A stretch of 64,000 nt of DNA from Dyella japonica A8 (GCF_000725385.1 NZ_CP008884.1:1860001-1924000); one strand, 5' to 3'; positions 55,101 through 63,071 are shown, counted from the stretch's first letter. The notes: generated by a model not told the origin, from the sequence alone. Translations and numbers: made by a program.

Positions 55101-55539
55101 AGCCCAATCCGGTGGCCCCAGTAAAGGTTTCTTCATCAACTACGTGTCGGGCGAGAAGGGCGTGAACGCCCCGGTCATCGTGGCCGGGTATGCCTATTTC
55201 GGCACCAACACGCCGTCGTCCCCCAGCTCCACGCAGTGCGTGGCCAACCTTGGTATCGCAGAGGGATACGCCATCAATGTGTTTACCGGCCTGGGCATGA
55301 ACAGCCAGGGCTTCGTGACCTTCACCGGCGGTGGCATGCCGCCCACGCCGGTGTTCGGTTTCGTGCAGATCGGCACGGCGACGGTGGCCGTATTGACGGG
55401 TGGCGGCAACCAGCAGGGCGCGAATGGAGGAACGGGACTTGCGACTGGTACGTCTTCTGACATCGACGTGAACCAGATTTCGCCGCCGGCCCTGCACACC
55501 CGCAAGCGCACCTACTGGTACAAGGAAGGCGTGAAGTAA
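52123..55539 (+). CDS. pilY1: type IV pilus tip adhesin / biogenesis factor PilY1
   Basis: A 1138-residue exported protein with a signal peptide ending VGA/ED (~residue 41). The N-terminal half is VWA-like but the MIDAS line reads DLIFNLNTAQEWSS, lacking D-x-S-x-S. The C-terminal half (~620-1120) is the PilY1 beta-propeller, with DVLHSQPAVINYGG, YYGTNDGMFHAI and the calcium loop DRNSDGYID (~residue 860), needed for pilus extension control in Pseudomonas. It is the last gene of the operon; a strong terminator follows 32 bp after the stop. Confidence 0.95.
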   Translation: MNPMPPIRDRAMRQHRHLLRRFLPLALLAAVAGMLSPSVGAEDIDIYAPALNYTAGGAPDLIFNLNTAQEWSSAVSFTCPTVNGQNPNSGNFKPQSLSGFIQCGLYTAVYNLGQNPALAGNINMGLMRYNDTGDGISNNNGLAFSGNGGTFKFPSVIGSPGPAPQALPCIGHSTTTPSNCPNGIPSMASLLSAIQALNTKNVQSGGDGTKQNMGTGEQEVWAYYSAKVGQSNESYTNLVNSDHCRKNFQIFIAGVNNASSISGNSVDWIDPLIAAGATTAQQQPVVLPPANNGWQGLGGGPEWSRFMYQTAAGTGNQSIITYTIVVWDGTTNNKALGALEYYQAMASNGGGKAFIINLTDTNPLQELVDDLSQIFNEVQAVNSVFSSVSLPLSANNEGTYNNQFFYGMFRPENSFLPRWWGNLKQYQAGYINGTLVLTDAKGSAAVNSATTGFITPGATSFWTTATNAVGTAQWPSTGYWYNTYVAKGNVFGTGSATNDPTDAPDGALVEKGAVAEVLRGVNLVSDVRTVYTCANSGGSCTANAVPDKFATSNSTLTASTAFTTTTSTVPTTNTLINWVRGEDLAGNETEPGPYGYNPNTSPSPALPTGATSTARPSIHGDVLHSQPAVINYGGSTGVVVYYGTNDGMFHAINGNQSGSIGTGATAVPAGGELWSFVAPEFFGKLVRLYNNSPTAKFGANPPQGSTSKDYFMDGTTATFQDNRPASTTYGKKYIYLTPRRGGSFIYAFDVTDPLNPKFLWEKTKTDLPELGQAWSRPIVALVPGHTNPVLIMGGGYDPTYEDVDPYVGPDTQGRAIFVLDAVTGSPVWVAQPSCSNAPASATCVAVPTMTSAIPSQLTLLDRNSDGYIDRIYAPDLGGNIWRVDLPTSGGWTVSQLASLGGTGNNARKFFYPVDVVTTSSYDVVVASSGDREHPLYSQATGSANLVQNAFFAIYDPNTGTSVPTGWTPYTESNLTLTFTSGNTPVAYNQSTATAQSGGPSKGFFINYVSGEKGVNAPVIVAGYAYFGTNTPSSPSSTQCVANLGIAEGYAINVFTGLGMNSQGFVTFTGGGMPPTPVFGFVQIGTATVAVLTGGGNQQGANGGTGLATGTSSDIDVNQISPPALHTRKRTYWYKEGVK

Positions 55540-55571
55540 TCGCCACGTTTTCCTGACGCTTCCCAGAAACA

Positions 55572-55602
55572 GACAAGGCCCGCCATGATGGCGGGCCTTG
55601 TC
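55572..55602. terminator. Rho-independent terminator after pilY1
   Basis: A perfect 13-bp stem (GACAAGGCCCGCC) around ATGAT, followed by ATTT. It separates pilY1 from the convergent response regulator gene and could serve both. Confidence 0.92.
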
Positions 55603-55666
55603 ATTTGGGGCGGTCGCAAAGCGATGGTTTCGGCTGCCGGCCCGGAGAGGGCAGGCGATGCCCGCC

Positions 55667-56230
55667 TCAATCCTCGTGATCAGGCCGCTCGCGCACCGGA
55701 TGCTTGCTGAGCTTGCGCTGCAAGGTGCGGCGATGCATGCCCAGGCGGCGGGCGGTTTCGGAGATGTTGCCGTCGCATTCGGTGAGCACGCGCTGGATGT
55801 GCTCCCACTCCAGGCGGCGCAGGGCGAGCGGGGCCTCCGGTGCGTCGATCACGTCGTCTTCGCTGGCGGTGGTGTCGCCGTCCAGCAGGGCGCGCACCAC
55901 GGCGTCGGCGTCGACGGGCTTGGCCAGGTAATCGTGCGCGCCGCGCTTGATGGCTTCCACCGCGGTGGCGATGGAGGCGTAGCCGGTCAGCAGCAGCACG
56001 CGGATCTCGGGCACCAGGGCCTGCAGTTCCGGGATCAGGCGCAGGCCGTTTTCCTCGCCCAGCTTCAAGTCGAGCACGCAGTAGCGCGGCTGGTGGCGGC
56101 GGGTAAGGGCGCGGGCCTCGTCGGCGTTGCTGGCGGTGATGACGTCGAAGCCGCGCGAGCTCATGGCGCGTGCAAGCACGCGGGCAAACGTGGCGTCGTC
56201 ATCGATGATTAGTAGTTGTTGATCACTCAT
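55667..56230 (-). CDS. RegA/PrrA/ActR-family response regulator
   Basis: A 187-residue regulator: REC with LLIIDDDATFARVLARAM, phospho-acceptor in YCVLDLKLGEENG (~residue 54), LLTGYAS and YLAKPVD. A Pro/Ala hinge is followed by a Fis-type helix-turn-helix (LEWEHIQRVLTECDGNISETARRLGMHRRTLQRKL) whose final residues are near-universal in RegA/PrrA. RegA controls redox-regulated genes. GGAGAAG precedes ATG 56230. Encoded 98 bp downstream of its kinase. Confidence 0.92.
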   Translation of the reverse strand: MSDQQLLIIDDDATFARVLARAMSSRGFDVITASNADEARALTRRHQPRYCVLDLKLGEENGLRLIPELQALVPEIRVLLLTGYASIATAVEAIKRGAHDYLAKPVDADAVVRALLDGDTTASEDDVIDAPEAPLALRRLEWEHIQRVLTECDGNISETARRLGMHRRTLQRKLSKHPVRERPDHED

Positions 56231-56328
56231 GTGCTTCTCCTCGGCGTATTGCCGATGTAGGCATTTTCGCCGGTGCGACAACGCATGCCCATGTGGCCAT
56301 GTGCCACTGTGGCTATCCGCCGCATGGA

Positions 56329-57603
56329 TTATGACGCGGCAATCACCGCCAGCGGCAGGCGCAGACGCATCTGGGCGCCATGCCCGGTGTTGAGGGCGAT
56401 GATCTCGCCATCCAGCCGCTCCGCCGTTGCCTCGGCCAGCGCCAGCCCAATGCCCAGGCCCGTCTGCTTGTGCGAGCGGCCCAGTTCCGACAGCTCGCCG
56501 GAGAGGTCGGCGAAGCCGGGCCCGTGGTCGGTCACGATCAGCTCCAGCCAGCCACCGTCGCGCCGCACGGTGAGCGCGACGGCCTGGGACTGGTTGATGG
56601 CCGACGCATCCGCCGCGTTGTTCAGCAGGTTGAGCAGGGCGTGGCGCAGGCCCGGCGGTGTGCGCAGCACGGTGCGGGCGGCCTCCTGGTCCAGGGCAAG
56701 CGCCAGGTCGGCCTCCGGGCGCAGCAGCTGGAAGCGCTCCAGGCAGCCGTGGATGAAGCTGTCGACGGTGAGCTGTTCCGGCTCCTGCGAGAGCTGCGCC
56801 TTGCCGAAGGCGACCATCTCCCGAAGGATGGTGCGGCAGCGGTCCACCTGGCCTTCCAGCAGTTCGAGATCCTCGGCCAGTGCGGTGTCACCCGCGTGCT
56901 CGCGGCGCAGCTCTGGCAGAAGGGTGCGCATGGTGGCCAGCGGGGTGTTCAGCTCGTGCGCGGCGCCCGCCGCCTGCGTGGCGATGGCGAGGATGCCTTC
57001 GTCGCGCAGGGCGCGTTCCCGCACGCGCTGCACTTCCAGCTGCTGCAGGCGCACGGCGCGCGCCAGGCGGTTGATGAAGAAGCCCAGCAGCACCGCCATG
57101 ATCAGGAAGTTCACGCCCATGCCGAGCACGTGCAGCGAGAACTCGGCGGTGGAGTGCATCGGCACCGGCAACGGCACGTACCAGAACAGCAGCACCAGGT
57201 AGGCCGCGCCGACCAGCGCGGCCACGGCGAGCACGGCGTGGACGGTCAGCGCCGCGGCGCTCAGTGCGATGGGAATCAACAGCAGGGTGATGAACGGATT
57301 GCTGGCGCCACCGGTGAAGTGCAGCAGATAGCCGAGCACCAGGGTGTCCACGCCAACGTGGAGAATGGTTTCCCACTGCTGGATGGGCCAGGGCTGCGTC
57401 AGGCGCCAGGCGGCGAACATCGCGAAGACGGCGAGCAGGCCAATGCCGACCATCAGCGGCAGCAGCGGGATGTCCATGTGCATCCACAGTGCACAGACCA
57501 GCACGGCGGTGCTCTGGCCGGCGATGGCGCAGATGCGCAGCCAGGCCAGGCTGCGGAACAGGGTGCGGGGGCCGATGCGTTGCTGAGTGGAGGCGCGCTT
57601 CAT
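56329..57603 (-). CDS. RegB/PrrB-type redox sensor histidine kinase
   Basis: A 424-residue kinase with six predicted helices in the first ~170 residues. The loop GGASNPFITLL matches the quinone-binding GGxxNPF heptad of RegB. H-box AAGAAHELNTPLATM (~residue 215); downstream QVDRCRTILREM has a Cys in the position I recall for the RegB redox Cys. N-box NLLNNAADASA and G-boxes DHGPGF and GLGIGLALAEA are intact. It likely senses respiratory quinone state and phosphorylates the adjacent regulator. ATG 57603 is chosen over an ATG at 57663. Confidence 0.9.
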   Translation of the reverse strand: MKRASTQQRIGPRTLFRSLAWLRICAIAGQSTAVLVCALWMHMDIPLLPLMVGIGLLAVFAMFAAWRLTQPWPIQQWETILHVGVDTLVLGYLLHFTGGASNPFITLLLIPIALSAAALTVHAVLAVAALVGAAYLVLLFWYVPLPVPMHSTAEFSLHVLGMGVNFLIMAVLLGFFINRLARAVRLQQLEVQRVRERALRDEGILAIATQAAGAAHELNTPLATMRTLLPELRREHAGDTALAEDLELLEGQVDRCRTILREMVAFGKAQLSQEPEQLTVDSFIHGCLERFQLLRPEADLALALDQEAARTVLRTPPGLRHALLNLLNNAADASAINQSQAVALTVRRDGGWLELIVTDHGPGFADLSGELSELGRSHKQTGLGIGLALAEATAERLDGEIIALNTGHGAQMRLRLPLAVIAAS

Positions 57604-57680
57604 GGCCGCGATACTAACGGGTTTGTCCGACGTCCCCGGTATCTGGTCATGCAGGTGCGGCACTATGAGCCCCGGTTCCC

Positions 57681-57774
57681 ACCGTCATTCCCGCGAAGGC
57701 GGGAATCCAGCGCCTTTGCTCTCGTCCAAAAGGGGCGAACGACACTGGATTCCCGCCTTCGCGGGAATGACGGG
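57681..57774. repeat. full REP pair
   Basis: Arms ACCGTCATTCCCGCGAAG and CTTCGCGGGAATGACGGGT-like in inverse orientation, inner ends GGGAATCCAG and CTGGATTCCC, with a ~35-bp unique core. It lies between the POT gene end and the RegB-like gene start. Confidence 0.9.
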
Positions 57775-57796
57775 TCTAGAGGGTTTCTTGAGGCTC

Positions 57797-57829
57797 CAAA
57801 AAAAACTCGCCCCGGCGAGCGGGGCGAGT
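57797..57829 (-). terminator. Rho-independent terminator of the POT gene
   Basis: A 9-bp stem (ACTCGCCCC) with a 7-nt loop, with eight A residues at 57798-57805 giving a T-run on the minus strand. It lies 8 bp after the transporter stop. Confidence 0.92.
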
Positions 57830-57836
57830 AGAGAGG

Positions 57837-59369
57837 TCAGACTTCTTCGCTGTGCACAGCCGGCAAGGGCGTGTGCGCCTCGGAGTGACTGCGCGAGAGC
57901 TTGTTCATCAGCGGCAGCATGACCAGGGCGATCACCGTGCAGCCCACGCCCACGAAGCCGAGCTTGTTGAACAGGCCCACGTAGATGTTCAGCGACTCCA
58001 CCGGGCTGCTGATGTTCTCCGGCATGGCGGCCAGGTTGGCCACCACACTGCCCAGGTACTGCGAGATGCCCACGGCCACGTAGTACGCGCCCATCATGAA
58101 GCCGCCCATGCGGGCCGGCACGTAGCGGGCGATCATGGCCAGGCCCAGGCCGCTCACCAGCAGCTCGCCCAGCGAGTACAGGCCGTAGCCCCAGATCATC
58201 GTCCAGGACGACACCTGGCCGTCGACGGCGCTCAGGGCGCCGAAGCCGTACATAAAGAAGCCCAGCGCCACGGCGGCGAAGCCGAAGGCGAACTTGGCGG
58301 CCACCGACGGATCTTTGCCGGCGCGGCCGAGCGTGTTGTAGATCGCCACCAGCACGGGGCTGAGGATCACGATCCAGATCGCGTTGAGGTTCTGGTACTG
58401 CTCGGGGATCCAGTTGAACAGGTGCGTGCCGAATACGTCGAACGACAGGTTCACGTTCTTCTGCGCGAATAGGTTCAGCGAGGTCGCCATCTGCGCGTAG
58501 AAGATGAAGAAGAAGATCGTCTGCACGGTGAGCACCAGCGCGGCGATCAGACCGGCGCGCTCGCTCTTCTGGGCATTGCGGATCAGGTGGAAGAAGATGC
58601 CAAGGATCACGATGCCGGCGAGGTACACGCAGATCTTCGCGGCCAGCAGGCTCTGCAGGATGAAGGCCGCCACCACCACCAGCACCAGCGACGCGGCGAG
58701 CAGGGCGAGGGCGCGGCTGGCCTTGACCGGCTGCTCATCGGCCGGGGAGCCGATATGCGCCAGCGTGCGGTGCATCAGCGAATAGTTGATCAGGCCCAAG
58801 GCCAGGCCTACTGCGCAGGAACCGAAGGCCGTATGCCAGCCCATCGCGTCGCTGTAGTGCTGTGCGACGTAGTCGCGGATCCACGGCGTGGCCGTCATCG
58901 AAACCATCGAGCCAACGTTCACCGCCATGTAGTAGATGGTGAAGGCGCTATCGATGCGGACGTCGTCACCCTCGTAGATCTTGCGCACAAGGTTGCCGGC
59001 GTTGGGCTTGAAGAAGCCGTTGCCGACGATGATCACGCCCAGCGACAGATAGGTGAGCGTCGGATCGTTGGAGGGAATCCACAGCATCGCGTAGCCAAGC
59101 GTCAGCACGAGCGCGCCGATGACCATGGTGCGGCGGGTGCCGATCAATTTGTCGCCGACCCAGCCGCCGATGGCGGGCGTGGCATAGATCAGCGCGGCGG
59201 CCGCGCCCCACACGAGGTTGGCCTTGGTGTCGGCGAAGCCGAGCTTCTTCATCATGTAGGTGACCATGAGCACCTGCATGCCGTAGAAGCCGAAGCGCTC
59301 CCACATCTCGATCAGGAAGACGGTGCTGAACGAGCGGGTCTGGGAGACCGGTGGATTCTGGATTGCCAT
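57837..59369 (-). CDS. POT/PTR-family proton-coupled peptide transporter
   Basis: A 510-residue, ~14-helix symporter for di- and tripeptides. The PTR signature FLIEMWERFGFYGMQVLMV (~residues 18-36) contains the ExxER proton motif; GGWVGDKLIGTRRTMVIGA and the second PTR motif FTIYYMAVNVGSM follow. Similar in length to DtpA/DtpB (~500). Single gene with its own terminator, divergent from dgkA. Confidence 0.94.
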   Translation of the reverse strand: MAIQNPPVSQTRSFSTVFLIEMWERFGFYGMQVLMVTYMMKKLGFADTKANLVWGAAAALIYATPAIGGWVGDKLIGTRRTMVIGALVLTLGYAMLWIPSNDPTLTYLSLGVIIVGNGFFKPNAGNLVRKIYEGDDVRIDSAFTIYYMAVNVGSMVSMTATPWIRDYVAQHYSDAMGWHTAFGSCAVGLALGLINYSLMHRTLAHIGSPADEQPVKASRALALLAASLVLVVVAAFILQSLLAAKICVYLAGIVILGIFFHLIRNAQKSERAGLIAALVLTVQTIFFFIFYAQMATSLNLFAQKNVNLSFDVFGTHLFNWIPEQYQNLNAIWIVILSPVLVAIYNTLGRAGKDPSVAAKFAFGFAAVALGFFMYGFGALSAVDGQVSSWTMIWGYGLYSLGELLVSGLGLAMIARYVPARMGGFMMGAYYVAVGISQYLGSVVANLAAMPENISSPVESLNIYVGLFNKLGFVGVGCTVIALVMLPLMNKLSRSHSEAHTPLPAVHSEEV

Positions 59370-59607
59370 TCAATTGTCCGTACTGCGGTTCATACAACGG
59401 CCGCCCAGACAGGCGGCCGGCTGGCGTGACCTGGGAAACCGGTCACAAAGTGGCCAAGCGTAACCGATTCGTCATTCAGGTAACGTTGCGGTGCCGCACG
59501 CAGGAAGCTGCGATCTGCCCGTGCATCAGGGGGATATGGCAATATGAGCGGCTTGTGCCCGCCATTCGCGGGCCGCGGCCAGCCCGCACGCACGAGAGGA
59601 CCACACC

Positions 59608-59979
59608 ATGGCCGCCAACGGTTTCCGCGGGCCCCGGCAAATCTGGAATGCCTTCAAGTGGTCCATGAAAGGGCTGCGGGCGGGCTGGCGCCACGAGGCG
59701 TCGTTCCGGCTGGAAGTCTGCATCGCCGTGGTGCTGGTGCCGCTGGGCCTGTGGCTGGGCAACGGCCCGCTGGAGAAGATCGCCCTGGTGCTGCCGCCCG
59801 TACTGGTGCTGTCGGCCGAGCTGCTCAATTCGGCCGTGGAGGCCGTGGTCGACAAGGTCAGCCCCGAGTTTCACGAACTGGCTGGCCGTGCCAAGGACAT
59901 GGGTTCGGCCGCCGTATTCCTGCTGCTGGCCATGACCGCCCTGACCTGGGGCCTGATCCTGTGGCCTCACTGGGCCTAA
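59608..59979 (+). CDS. dgkA: diacylglycerol kinase
   Basis: A 123-residue integral membrane kinase (E. coli DgkA: 122) that phosphorylates diacylglycerol to phosphatidate. Three helices; the signature ELLNSAVEAVVDKVSPEFHELAGRAKDMGSAAV spans ~68-100 and contains the catalytic Glu and metal site. The N-terminal FKWSMKGLRAGWRHEASFRLE is the amphipathic surface helix. GAGAGGA ribosome site precedes ATG 59608. Confidence 0.96.
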   Translation: MAANGFRGPRQIWNAFKWSMKGLRAGWRHEASFRLEVCIAVVLVPLGLWLGNGPLEKIALVLPPVLVLSAELLNSAVEAVVDKVSPEFHELAGRAKDMGSAAVFLLLAMTALTWGLILWPHWA

Positions 59980-59999
59980 ACCCCACTCCTTCCCCTGTG

Positions 60000-60027
60000 G
60001 GAGCGCACCCGGTGCGCAACAAGGCCC
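60000..60027. repeat. REP-like single palindrome
   Basis: GGGAGCGCACCCGGTGCGCA contains GCGCACC and its complement around one C. Similar 'TGTGGGAGCGC' units are dispersed REPs in Pseudomonas and Xanthomonadales. One copy in this window. Confidence 0.6.
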
Positions 60028-60147
60028 ACCTCACCGCATGGCAGGCCAGATGCCTGCAGAGTCCGCGCGACAAACCAGCGCCCGCCAGATTGCGCCCTTA
60101 ACCGCGGAAATGCTGCAATGGTGGCTCCACCGGATTGGAGCACCCCC

Positions 60148-60762
60148 ATGAAACTTCTTCGTTCCCTTGCTTTGCTGCTGGTCGTCGCCGGCCTGTCGGG
60201 CTGCGGTTACAACGCCATCCAGCGCCAGGACGAGGCAGTGAAGGCCTCCTGGTCCGAAGTGCTCAACCAATACCAGCGTCGCGCTGACCTGGTGCCCAAC
60301 CTGGTCAACACGGTGAAGGGCTACGCGCAGCACGAAGAGCGCGTGCTCACCGAAGTCACCAATGCCCGCGCCAAGGTGGGCAGCACGCAGCTGACCACCG
60401 ACGACCTGAACAACCCCGAGAAGCTCAAGCAGTTCCAGGCCGCGCAGGGCGAGCTGTCCAGCGCGCTGTCGCGCCTGATGGTGGTGAGCGAGAACTACCC
60501 CCAGCTCAAGGCTGACGGCCTGTTCCAGAACCTGCAGGCGCAGCTGGAAGGCACCGAGAACCGCATCACTGTGGCGCGCAACCGCTACGTGAAAGAGGTG
60601 CAGGAATACAACTCGATGATCCGCACCTTCCCGAACAACCTCACCGCGAAGATGTTCGGCTACCAGGTGAAGCCGAACTTCTCGGTCGAGAATGAAAAGG
60701 CCATTTCCACGGCGCCGACGGTCGACTTCGGCAACCCGGCGCACGCTGCCTCGGCGCACTGA
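60148..60762 (+). CDS. LemA family lipoprotein
   Basis: A 204-residue protein. The signal peptide MKLLRSLALLLVVAGLSGCGYN has lipobox LSGC with Cys19. The LemA core follows: AIQRQDEAVKASWSEVLNQYQRRADLVPNLVNTVKGYA, LSRLMVVSENYPQLKAD, then the NRYVKEVQEYNSMIRTFPNN motif. LemA is a membrane-anchored helical protein of unknown role, nearly always encoded beside TPM-domain proteins, as here. Start 60148 is chosen for its GGAG site and signal peptide. Confidence 0.94.
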   Translation: MKLLRSLALLLVVAGLSGCGYNAIQRQDEAVKASWSEVLNQYQRRADLVPNLVNTVKGYAQHEERVLTEVTNARAKVGSTQLTTDDLNNPEKLKQFQAAQGELSSALSRLMVVSENYPQLKADGLFQNLQAQLEGTENRITVARNRYVKEVQEYNSMIRTFPNNLTAKMFGYQVKPNFSVENEKAISTAPTVDFGNPAHAASAH

Positions 60763-60763
60763 C

Positions 60764-61660
60764 ATGATGCGGCGCATGGCGCGCCTGCTGTGGGTGCTGG
60801 CGGTGGCCTTGCTGCCGCTGGCACTGCTGCATGCCGATGACGCAGTGCCCACCCTCACGCGCCACGTCACCGACCTCACCGGTACGCTGACGCCGCAGCA
60901 GGTCGACCAGATGGACGCGCAACTGGTGTCCCTGGAAAAGACCAAGGGCGCGCAGCTGGTGGTGCTGATGGTGCCGACCACGCAGCCGCAGGAGATCGAG
61001 GAATACTCGCTGGCCGTGGCGGAGAAGAACAAGATCGGCCGCAAGGGTACGGACGACGGCCTGCTGCTGCTGGTGGCCAAGAACGATCGCCGCGTGCGCA
61101 TCGAGGTGGGTTATGGCCTGGAAGGCGCGGTGCCCGATGCGGCCACCGCGCGCATCATCCGCGAATACATCGCGCCGAAATTCCGCACCAACGACTACTT
61201 CGGCGGCATCAACGATGCCGTGGGCGCGCTTACCCAGCTGGTCAACGGCGAGGCCTTGCCGCCGCCGGTGGAGAGCGGCCATCGCACGCGCCGCCGTGGC
61301 GTCGATTTCGGCCAGGTGCTGCTGATCGGCGTATTCATCGGGATCTTCCTGCGCAGCTTTCTTGGCAGCACCACGGTATGGCTGCGCACGCCGCTGGGCG
61401 CGGCAGTCGCGGGCGGTATCGTGTGGCTGCTTGCCGCGTCGGTCGGGGCGGGCATCCTCGCGGCGATCATCGGCGGCGTCATGATGCTGCTGCCGGGCGG
61501 CGGCGGACGCTCCATCGGTGGTGGTGGCTGGGGCGGGTTTGGCGGTGGTGGCTTCGGTGGCTGGGGCGGTGGCGGCGGTGGCGGCGGCTTCGGCGGAGGC
61601 GGTGGCTTCAGCGGTGGCGGCGGCAGCTTCGGTGGTGGTGGTTCATCGGGGAGCTGGTGA
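60764..61660 (+). CDS. TPM-domain (YgcG-family) membrane protein with Gly-rich tail
   Basis: A 298-residue protein: signal peptide or helix (~5-22), TPM domain (~30-165) with VTDLTGTLTPQQVDQMDAQL and RRVRIEVGYGLEGAVPDA, then one or two helices (~183-250) and a ~45-residue C-terminal tail of Gly with few Phe, Trp and Ser. The layout is that of YgcG/TPM_phosphatase proteins next to lemA. It starts 1 bp after the lemA stop. Confidence 0.92.
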   Translation: MMRRMARLLWVLAVALLPLALLHADDAVPTLTRHVTDLTGTLTPQQVDQMDAQLVSLEKTKGAQLVVLMVPTTQPQEIEEYSLAVAEKNKIGRKGTDDGLLLLVAKNDRRVRIEVGYGLEGAVPDAATARIIREYIAPKFRTNDYFGGINDAVGALTQLVNGEALPPPVESGHRTRRRGVDFGQVLLIGVFIGIFLRSFLGSTTVWLRTPLGAAVAGGIVWLLAASVGAGILAAIIGGVMMLLPGGGGRSIGGGGWGGFGGGGFGGWGGGGGGGGFGGGGGFSGGGGSFGGGGSSGSW

Positions 61661-61661
61661 C

Positions 61662-62165
61662 ATGTCGCGCATGCAACGTCTGCTGATGAATCTGTTCGAC
61701 GGCTGGTTCCAGTTGCGCCGGCGCTTTCCCAAAAGCCTGCTTGACGAGATGACCACGGCCATCCGCCAGGGCGAGCAGGAGCATCGCGGCGAGGTGTGTT
61801 TCGCCATCGAATCCCGGCTCGCGCCGGGCGCCGTGCTCAACGGGCTCAACGCGGACCACCGGGCGCGGCAGGTCTTCGCCCAACTGCATGTATGGGACAC
61901 GCAGCACAACAGCGGCGTGCTGTTCTACGTGCTGATGGCGGAGCATCGCGTGGTGGTCCTGGCTGACCGCGGCGTGGCCAAGGCTGTGGCGCAGGCCGAG
62001 TGGGATGCCATCCGCGACCACATGCTGGCCAGTTTCTCACGCGGGGATTGGCGCAAGGGCTGCCTCGACGGCATTGCCGAAGCGCACGCACTTCTGCTGA
62101 AACATTTTCCTGGCAATGACAAGGACGCACCCGACGAATTGCCGGATCGCCCGATACTGCTCTGA
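61662..62165 (+). CDS. second TPM-domain protein
   Basis: A 167-residue cytoplasmic or membrane-associated protein made of one TPM domain (GEVCFAIESRLAPGAVLNGLNADHRARQVFAQL, YVLMAEHRVVVLADRGVAKAV). It lacks a signal peptide and the Gly-rich tail. The lemA-TPM-TPM trio is a common cassette in Gammaproteobacteria; the function of the set is unknown. It begins 1 bp after the preceding stop. Confidence 0.9.
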   Translation: MSRMQRLLMNLFDGWFQLRRRFPKSLLDEMTTAIRQGEQEHRGEVCFAIESRLAPGAVLNGLNADHRARQVFAQLHVWDTQHNSGVLFYVLMAEHRVVVLADRGVAKAVAQAEWDAIRDHMLASFSRGDWRKGCLDGIAEAHALLLKHFPGNDKDAPDELPDRPILL

Positions 62166-62323
62166 CCTCAGAGGATGAGCTTGAAGGGTGTCAAGGCGAC
62201 GATGGGCGCGAAAGCTTGGGAATGGGTGGCGCTACAGCGGCCTGTGCCCGTGGCGATGCCCTGAGTTTCTTGCTCCGCGCCTTCACGTCAATCAGGGGGC
62301 GCAGATACCAGGGCGCTGCCGCT

Positions 62324-63010
62324 TCAACGGCGCCGATGCCGCCGGTGTTCCATCATGGTTCCAATGACGCGGCCGGGGTTGTCCGCCGACACTCGAATGA
62401 TGTCGAAATCCTCGTTGAGAGGCGCGAGTTCGAAGACAGGCTGGTTAGTTGGATCGATGCCACGAGGCCGATACTTCAAGAAGATGGCGCTCGTGTCGCT
62501 ATCGAGCTTTGCAACGACAAAATCCCCTGGAAGGGGAGGGGTGCTCGGGTCGACGATGACGATATCGCCTGGTCGAAACTCGCTCAGCATCGCCTCGTCC
62601 TGAATTTCCAGGGCAAACGCGAATTGGCTCAAGCGCTCTGCCAGTTCGCCCCCGATGACCAGCGGCCGCAGGCCATCATACTTTGAAGAGCCTTGCCCCC
62701 TCGGCCATTCGCCGGCCTGCGCATGGGAGAGGATGGGTATCAGCCTGGTCTCGTCCTTGACGGCATGGCGGCTGGCAGCGGGGCCAGCATATCCTCCTGA
62801 GCCCTTTCCCGTTTTCAGGTAGGCGACAGTGACGCCTAGCGCGTCTGCCGCCGCCTGAAGCGCGGCATTCCGGATGTTCTCCGGATCAGTTGTTCCGTCC
62901 TCCCAATACTTGATCGAGGTCCCGGTGACTCCGGCTTTCACGCCAAGGGCGCGCTGCGAGAGCCCACTGGCGGCGCGGGCAGCCTTGAGTCGATCGCCGA
63001 ATCTTTTCAT
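62324..63010 (-). CDS. Xre/CI-type repressor with S24 peptidase domain lacking the catalytic Ser
   Basis: A 228-residue regulator. Residues ~4-65 are a Cro/CI helix-turn-helix (LSQRALGVKAGVTGTSIKYWE). Residues ~88-225 are a LexA/CI S24 domain. The cleavage pair Ala99-Gly100 (HAQAGEW) and the catalytic Lys (~179, IFLKYRP) are recognisable, but the nucleophile position reads DEAMLSEFRPGD, with Ala140 instead of Ser in the usual G-D-S-M. It should bind DNA but not self-cleave in the standard way. It is divergent from the fimbrial adhesin, with operator-like dyads in between. Lower GC than neighbours and phage-like family suggest horizontal origin. Confidence 0.85.
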   Translation of the reverse strand: MKRFGDRLKAARAASGLSQRALGVKAGVTGTSIKYWEDGTTDPENIRNAALQAAADALGVTVAYLKTGKGSGGYAGPAASRHAVKDETRLIPILSHAQAGEWPRGQGSSKYDGLRPLVIGGELAERLSQFAFALEIQDEAMLSEFRPGDIVIVDPSTPPLPGDFVVAKLDSDTSAIFLKYRPRGIDPTNQPVFELAPLNEDFDIIRVSADNPGRVIGTMMEHRRHRRR

Positions 63011-63017
63011 GGCAATA

Positions 63018-63071
63018 AGACTACTTGCCAGAGCGAAAAGTATACTTTCCTTTGATTGGAAAGTGTACTTA
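63018..63071. promoter_or_regulatory. three operator-like dyads upstream of the repressor
   Basis: AAGTATACTT (63039-63048) is a perfect 10-bp palindrome. AAGTGTACTT (63062-63071) differs at one base and AAGACTACTT (63018-63027) at two. Starts are 21 and 23 bp apart, about two helical turns. The first two also lie in a larger near-perfect dyad with TTTCC/GGAAA between them (63039-63071). The central copy contains TATACT, a good -10 on either strand. The set recalls CI/Cro operators and probably autoregulates the repressor. Confidence 0.7.

Noticed and set aside
34712..57774. CRISPR array
   Set aside because: The repeats are palindromic pairs spread over tens of kilobases between genes, without regularly spaced short repeats or cas genes.
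62166..62323. A further gene between the second TPM gene and the repressor
   Set aside because: Open frames here run antisense into the repressor and have no start context or recognisable content.
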